The translations under genes were made by a program, and so were the position numbers. This document shows positions 13,820 through 16,957 of a stretch of DNA of 16,957 nucleotides, piece after piece. The stretch is from an uncultured Ruminococcus sp. (GTDB taxonomy: Bacteria; Bacillota; Clostridia; Oscillospirales; Ruminococcaceae), in assembly GCA_937910385.1 (NCBI GenBank), contig CALEPT010000005.1, positions 1 to 16,957 on the forward strand, in the 5' to 3' direction. The notes beneath the pieces are model-generated. The model saw only the letters and a list, made by a program, of their open reading frames with translations. It was not told the DNA's origin and made no database searches. Within the stretch, counting starts at the first letter, position 1. The number at the start of each line of letters is the position of its first letter.

Positions 13820-14524
13820 ATGAGTAAAATACCGATAATAGGCGTAATTCCGCTCATCGACTATGGAAGAAAAAGCTACTGGATGATCCCCGGATACATG
13901 AACGGACTCATAGAAGCAGGAGCATTTCCGATAATACTTCCCATTATAGCAGATACTGAAAGCGCTGAAACGGCAGTGCAGATGTGTGACGGATTTTTGT
14001 TCACAGGCGGGCAGGATGTTTCTCCTGAAATTTATCATAATAAGAGGAACTATGCCTGCGGAGAACTCAGCCCTGAACGAGATAATATGGAAAAGCTCAT
14101 ACTCGATGAAGCGATGAAACAGGATAAACCTATTCTTGGGATATGCCGCGGTATACAGTTTATCAACGCAACCATGGGCGGTACGCTATGGCAGGATATC
14201 CCGTCGCAATTCTCCGATGAGGTCATACATTGTCAAAAGCCGCCCTATGACATTCCGATACATGATGTGAATATAGAAATGGACTCCCCGCTGTACGCGC
14301 TTTTAAAAAAGGAGCTTATCCCGGTCAACAGCTATCATCATCAGGGGATCCGCAAGCTGTCGCCTGAATTAAAGAGCATGGCATCTGCTCCTGACGGACT
14401 TGTCGAAGCTGTCTATGCACCCGGTCACAGATTTTTATGGGCTGTTCAGTGGCATCCCGAGCTTGCCTATCAGCGCGATGAAAACAGCAGACTTATTTTT
14501 CAAGAGTTTGTGCGGCACTGCTAA
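13820..14524 (+). CDS. Peptidase C26 / gamma-glutamyl-GABA hydrolase-type amidotransferase
   Basis: A 234-residue class I glutamine-amidotransferase-fold hydrolase of the PuuD/peptidase C26 group. The nucleophile elbow is GICRG with C109, the catalytic dyad completes with H212 and E214 (QWHPE), and FTGGQDVSP (61-69) is the characteristic oxyanion-side loop. Family members cleave gamma-glutamyl amides such as gamma-glutamyl-GABA; the substrate here is unknown. The length is normal for the family, with no fused synthetase domain. The start is supported by AGGAGG eight bases before the ATG. It has its own promoter and leader terminator, is divergent from the pyrimidine operon, and its stop overlaps the stop of the convergent RelA/SpoT-domain gene. 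Confidence 0.88.
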   Translation: MSKIPIIGVIPLIDYGRKSYWMIPGYMNGLIEAGAFPIILPIIADTESAETAVQMCDGFLFTGGQDVSPEIYHNKRNYACGELSPERDNMEKLILDEAMKQDKPILGICRGIQFINATMGGTLWQDIPSQFSDEVIHCQKPPYDIPIHDVNIEMDSPLYALLKKELIPVNSYHHQGIRKLSPELKSMASAPDGLVEAVYAPGHRFLWAVQWHPELAYQRDENSRLIFQEFVRHC

Positions 14525-15510
14525 TCTATAAGATCATTCTGAAAACGGGACAGGTGCTCAAAAGGCAGGATCTGCCGTCCGCGGAACAGTCCGCAGCCGT
14601 CGTTGATGAGCTGATTATTTATAGCCTTGAACATATTGACATTTATAATTGACAGGTCAAGCTCCTGTAATTTTGTCAGCCGCTCATATGCTTCATCAAA
14701 ATAAATGCACTCCCCCACAGGGATAATGTCGCGGCGGCTGCGGCTTTCCTCCTGCATTTTCTCATAGCCGAAATGATTAGCTGCACCGATCTCAGCAAGG
14801 TCGTCCATATCCTTAGTCCGAAGCTGCACTTCTGTATAGCACCTTGCAAGATTATCGTAGAACGTGATATGCAGCGAACGATACCCTGACGGTCTGCTTC
14901 TTATCACATGATCTTTATAATATGCACGGACGGACTCTTTCAGCTTTTCGGAATTATTCTCAGTGGGAACGCCTGATAGCTCCGCTGTAAATCCCCGTTC
15001 CTCAAGGAACTCGGGCATGGCATTTGCAATGTCGTACAGGTACTCTATCTCCTGCTGCTCAAGCTTAGACTCGTCTGTAACATGGCAGACAGGCAGTGAA
15101 ATAACTATCCTGTATGCAATAAGGTCACGGAAACAGATGAGATTATTCTTGATCTCAGCCTCCGAAGGATATTTGCCATTCTTCTGGTAATAATCGTATA
15201 TGTATTCCAGAATGTACCCGTTGAATTTTTCCTCCGCTCTTATCAGCGACTTTATCCGTCCCTTGAACGTGAAGGCGAGGAACGGATATTTCTGAGTCAT
15301 GAATTTATAAAACTCCTTTATCCTGTTGGACTGCGATGTGAGAAAGTCGTTATGCTCAAGCAATTCAATTATCTGTATCAGGAAATTACAGTGTACAAGG
15401 TCGATCGGATTCCGGCTCTCAATTGCCGATCTTTTCAGATCAGAGGAATACTGATGCAGTATTTTCAGCACAGTATTGCCCGAAAAAAGGTAGTCGTTCA
15501 GTGCTATCAT
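14521..15510 (-). CDS. RelA/SpoT synthetase-domain protein without HD or TGS domains
   Basis: A 329-residue protein with a nucleotidyltransferase-type RelA/SpoT synthetase domain at about 80-255. Conserved parts are FKGRIKSLIR (82-91, R85/K87/R91 matching ATP-binding basic residues), FRDLIAYRI (127-135, metal-binding D129), SGYRSLHI (208-215, guanine-stacking Y210 and H214) and YTEVQLRTKDMDDLAE (225-240, catalytic E227). All synthetase residues appear intact. The hydrolase HD domain and the regulatory TGS/ACT domains of long Rel proteins are absent. It is longer than typical small alarmone synthetases, with an ~80-residue helical N-terminal extension and ~75 residues after the domain. It may make (p)ppGpp or a related alarmone, or be a toxSAS-type effector; no adjacent antitoxin gene is evident. 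AAAGGAA lies eight bases before the ATG, just after a terminator-like hairpin, so it probably has its own promoter. Confidence 0.82.
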   Translation of the reverse strand: MIALNDYLFSGNTVLKILHQYSSDLKRSAIESRNPIDLVHCNFLIQIIELLEHNDFLTSQSNRIKEFYKFMTQKYPFLAFTFKGRIKSLIRAEEKFNGYILEYIYDYYQKNGKYPSEAEIKNNLICFRDLIAYRIVISLPVCHVTDESKLEQQEIEYLYDIANAMPEFLEERGFTAELSGVPTENNSEKLKESVRAYYKDHVIRSRPSGYRSLHITFYDNLARCYTEVQLRTKDMDDLAEIGAANHFGYEKMQEESRSRRDIIPVGECIYFDEAYERLTKLQELDLSIINVNMFKAINNQLINDGCGLFRGRQILPFEHLSRFQNDLID

Positions 15511-15523
15511 ATATAATTCCTTT

Positions 15524-15560
15524 CATAAAATGGAGCTGTTGCTATTTGCATCAGCTCCAT
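15524..15560 (-). terminator. Intrinsic terminator after the isocitrate dehydrogenase gene
   Basis: In the minus-strand transcript AUGGAGCUG (15560-15552) and CAGCUCCAU (15538-15530) form a perfect 9-bp stem with a 13-base loop, followed by UUU and then AUG. It begins five bases after the dehydrogenase stop. The U-run is short, so partial read-through into the RelA/SpoT-domain gene is possible. Confidence 0.65.
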
Positions 15561-15564
15561 GTAT

Positions 15565-16776
15565 TTATAATGATTTAACGAGTCTTGCGTTTATCTCTTC
15601 AAGGAAAGTCTCTGTATCAACCGTCTTCTTGTTTTTTAGTGCAGAAATGGCAGCAAGGTCACCTGTCATAACTCCGTCGCTGATAGTTCTGAGCGTAGCC
15701 TTTTCAAGTTTGTCTGCGAACGAACAAAGCTCTGGGAGACTGTCGAGCTCGCCCCTTTTACGGAGTGCTCCTGTCCATGCATAAATGGTCGCAACAGGAT
15801 TTGTGGAGGTCTTTTCGCCTTTGAAATATCTGTAATAATGGCGCTGTACTGTACCGTGAGCAGCCTCATATTCGTATATTCCGTCAGGCGAAACAAGCAC
15901 AGAAGTCATCATTGCAAGACTGCCGTATGCAGTTGCCACCATATCGGACATAACATCGCCGTCATAGTTCTTGCAAGCCCATATATAGCCGCCGTTTGAG
16001 CGAATAACTCTCGCCACAGCATCATCGATCAGCGTATAAAAATACTCAATGCCGACAGCGGCAAATCTGTCCTTGTAGTCTTTCTCAAATACCTTTGCAA
16101 ATATATCCTTGAACCTGTGATCGTACTTTTTAGAAATAGTATCTTTTGAGGCAAACCATATATCCTGTCTGCTATCAAGGGCATAATTGAAGCAGGAACG
16201 TGCAAATCCCTCAATAGACTTATCCTTGTTGTGAAGTCCTTGTATGATACCTGCACTGTCCGAAAAATCATATATAAGTTCAGTTGTCTCACTGCCGTTT
16301 TTATCAGTGACCTTCAGCTCAGCACGACTGCCCTGTTCCACTTGCAGCTCAGTATTCTTGTATACATCACCGTAAGCGTGACGGGCGATAGTTATAGGCT
16401 TTGTCCATGTGGGGATATAGGGCGTGATACCGTCTGCAATGATCGGCGCACGGAAAACCGTACCGTCAAGGATAGCTCTTATTGTTCCGTTAGGCGATTT
16501 CCACATCTCTTTAAGGTCATATTCCGTCATTCTCGCTGCATTCGGAGTTATAGTCGCACACTTTACTGCAACTCCGTATTTCTTTGTAGCCTCTGCCGAC
16601 TCGATCGTTACCTTGTCATCAGTTTCGTTTCTGTGGACAAGTCCCAGATCATAGTACTCAGTTTTCAGGTCGATATACGGAAGGAGCAGTATATCCTTTA
16701 TCATCTTCCATATAATGCGTGTCATTTCGTCGCCGTCCATTTCAACAAGCGGAGTGGTCATTCTTATTTTTTCCAT
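15565..16776 (-). CDS. icd: NADP-dependent isocitrate dehydrogenase (type II, homodimeric)
   Basis: A 403-residue enzyme converting isocitrate to 2-oxoglutarate and CO2 with NADP. It resembles the eukaryotic IDH1/IDH2-type family rather than E. coli Icd: KSPNGTIRAILDGTVFR carries the isocitrate-binding Ser/Asn/Arg residues, ARHAYGDVYK the next conserved Arg, KNYDGDVMSD the metal aspartates, and AAHGTVQRHYYRYFKG the NADP-binding His/Arg segment, followed by STNPVATIYAW. The length is normal and no key residue appears lost. The start is supported by AGAGGT seven bases before the ATG. The minus-strand promoter is not obvious. It probably supplies 2-oxoglutarate for amino acid synthesis in a partial TCA cycle. 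A terminator follows the stop. Confidence 0.95.
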   Translation of the reverse strand: MEKIRMTTPLVEMDGDEMTRIIWKMIKDILLLPYIDLKTEYYDLGLVHRNETDDKVTIESAEATKKYGVAVKCATITPNAARMTEYDLKEMWKSPNGTIRAILDGTVFRAPIIADGITPYIPTWTKPITIARHAYGDVYKNTELQVEQGSRAELKVTDKNGSETTELIYDFSDSAGIIQGLHNKDKSIEGFARSCFNYALDSRQDIWFASKDTISKKYDHRFKDIFAKVFEKDYKDRFAAVGIEYFYTLIDDAVARVIRSNGGYIWACKNYDGDVMSDMVATAYGSLAMMTSVLVSPDGIYEYEAAHGTVQRHYYRYFKGEKTSTNPVATIYAWTGALRKRGELDSLPELCSFADKLEKATLRTISDGVMTGDLAAISALKNKKTVDTETFLEEINARLVKSL

Positions 16777-16807
16777 TGTGATTACCTCTTTTCATCGATT
16801 ATCTATG

Positions 16808-16836
16808 TTGACATACTGTTTTTCTTTTGATATAGA
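16808..16836 (+). promoter_or_regulatory. Consensus promoter pointing out of the window
   Basis: A perfect -35 TTGACA (16808-16813), a 17-base spacer and a -10 TATAGA (16831-16836). It is divergent from the isocitrate dehydrogenase gene. No start codon with a ribosome site follows before the IS-like end at about 16910, so its gene is outside the window or was displaced. Confidence 0.6.
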
Positions 16837-16909
16837 CTTGTAAGCGGGACGCATTATTCGTTTTCCGCTGTTTATCTCCTCAAATCGGTGAGCGCACCAG
16901 CCTTGTGTT

Positions 16910-16957
16910 TGTCAAGTAGAAAGTGCATAAAAGGGGCTCGAAAAAGTGCATAGCCCT
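16910..16957. mobile_element. Possible end of an IS21-like insertion sequence (partial)
   Basis: From TGTCAAGTAG (16910) to the edge, a short direct repeat occurs twice: GAAAAGTGCATA (16919-16930) and GAAAAAGTGCATA (16941-16953), about 23 bases apart. An imperfect inverted repeat, AGGGGCT/AGCCCT, also flanks the second copy. A TG start and tandem terminal repeats are typical of IS21-family ends. The transposase genes would lie beyond the window, so this is a resemblance only. Confidence 0.4.

Noticed and set aside
16231..16830. 199-codon plus-strand open frame antisense to the isocitrate dehydrogenase gene
   Set aside because: It is rich in Cys/Ser/Tyr and low in structure, as expected from reading a conserved enzyme gene backwards, and has no ribosome site.
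1..16957. CRISPR array, tRNA or rRNA genes, prophage
   Set aside because: No regularly spaced repeats, no cloverleaf or rRNA-like sequence and no phage structural genes were seen on either strand.

Overview
This window looks like a piece of chromosome from an anaerobic, low-to-medium GC Firmicute, most likely a Ruminococcus or another gut/rumen Oscillospiraceae. The evidence is the gene families, strong AAGGAGG-type ribosome sites, consensus sigma-A promoters and U-tract intrinsic terminators. The taxonomy is inferred from style; no search was run.

Most of the window (about 1.59-13.57 kb, minus strand) reads as one long operon for import and reductive breakdown of pyrimidine bases. A consensus promoter near 13.55 kb drives a short leader that ends in an intrinsic terminator (a likely attenuator). 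The genes then follow with gaps of 1 to about 70 bases: ABC ATPase, two ABC permeases, an NMT1/THI5-type lipoprotein binding protein, dihydropyrimidinase, a dihydropyrimidine-dehydrogenase-like iron-sulfur flavoprotein, a PucR-type regulator, a class III aminotransferase, a 139-residue protein I do not recognise, an N-carbamoyl-beta-alanine amidohydrolase-like enzyme and an iron-containing alcohol dehydrogenase. The inferred route is uracil (or thymine), then dihydropyrimidine, then N-carbamoyl-beta-alanine, then beta-alanine plus ammonia and CO2, then malonate semialdehyde, then 3-hydroxypropionate.

Two proteins in the operon are unusual. First, the binding protein is circularly permuted: the segment that normally starts the mature NMT1/THI5-type protein is at its C-terminus, and the segment that normally follows it comes directly after the lipoprotein signal. 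Second, the dihydropyrimidine dehydrogenase fuses the N-terminal double iron-sulfur domain of PreT/eukaryotic DPD directly to a PreA-like FMN/ferredoxin unit. It has no FAD/NAD(P)H domains, and no PreT gene is present, so its electron donor is unknown.

Left flank (1-1453): the first codons of a minus-strand gene running off the window, a divergent promoter region with small palindromes, and a plus-strand DUF6076-like gene with a four-Cys C-terminal motif. Right flank (13.7-16.96 kb): a plus-strand peptidase C26-type amidotransferase gene behind a second promoter-plus-terminator leader; a convergent RelA/SpoT-synthetase-domain gene whose stop overlaps it; an NADP-type isocitrate dehydrogenase gene with its own terminator; and, at the very edge, a consensus promoter pointing outward followed by what may be the end of an IS21-like element.
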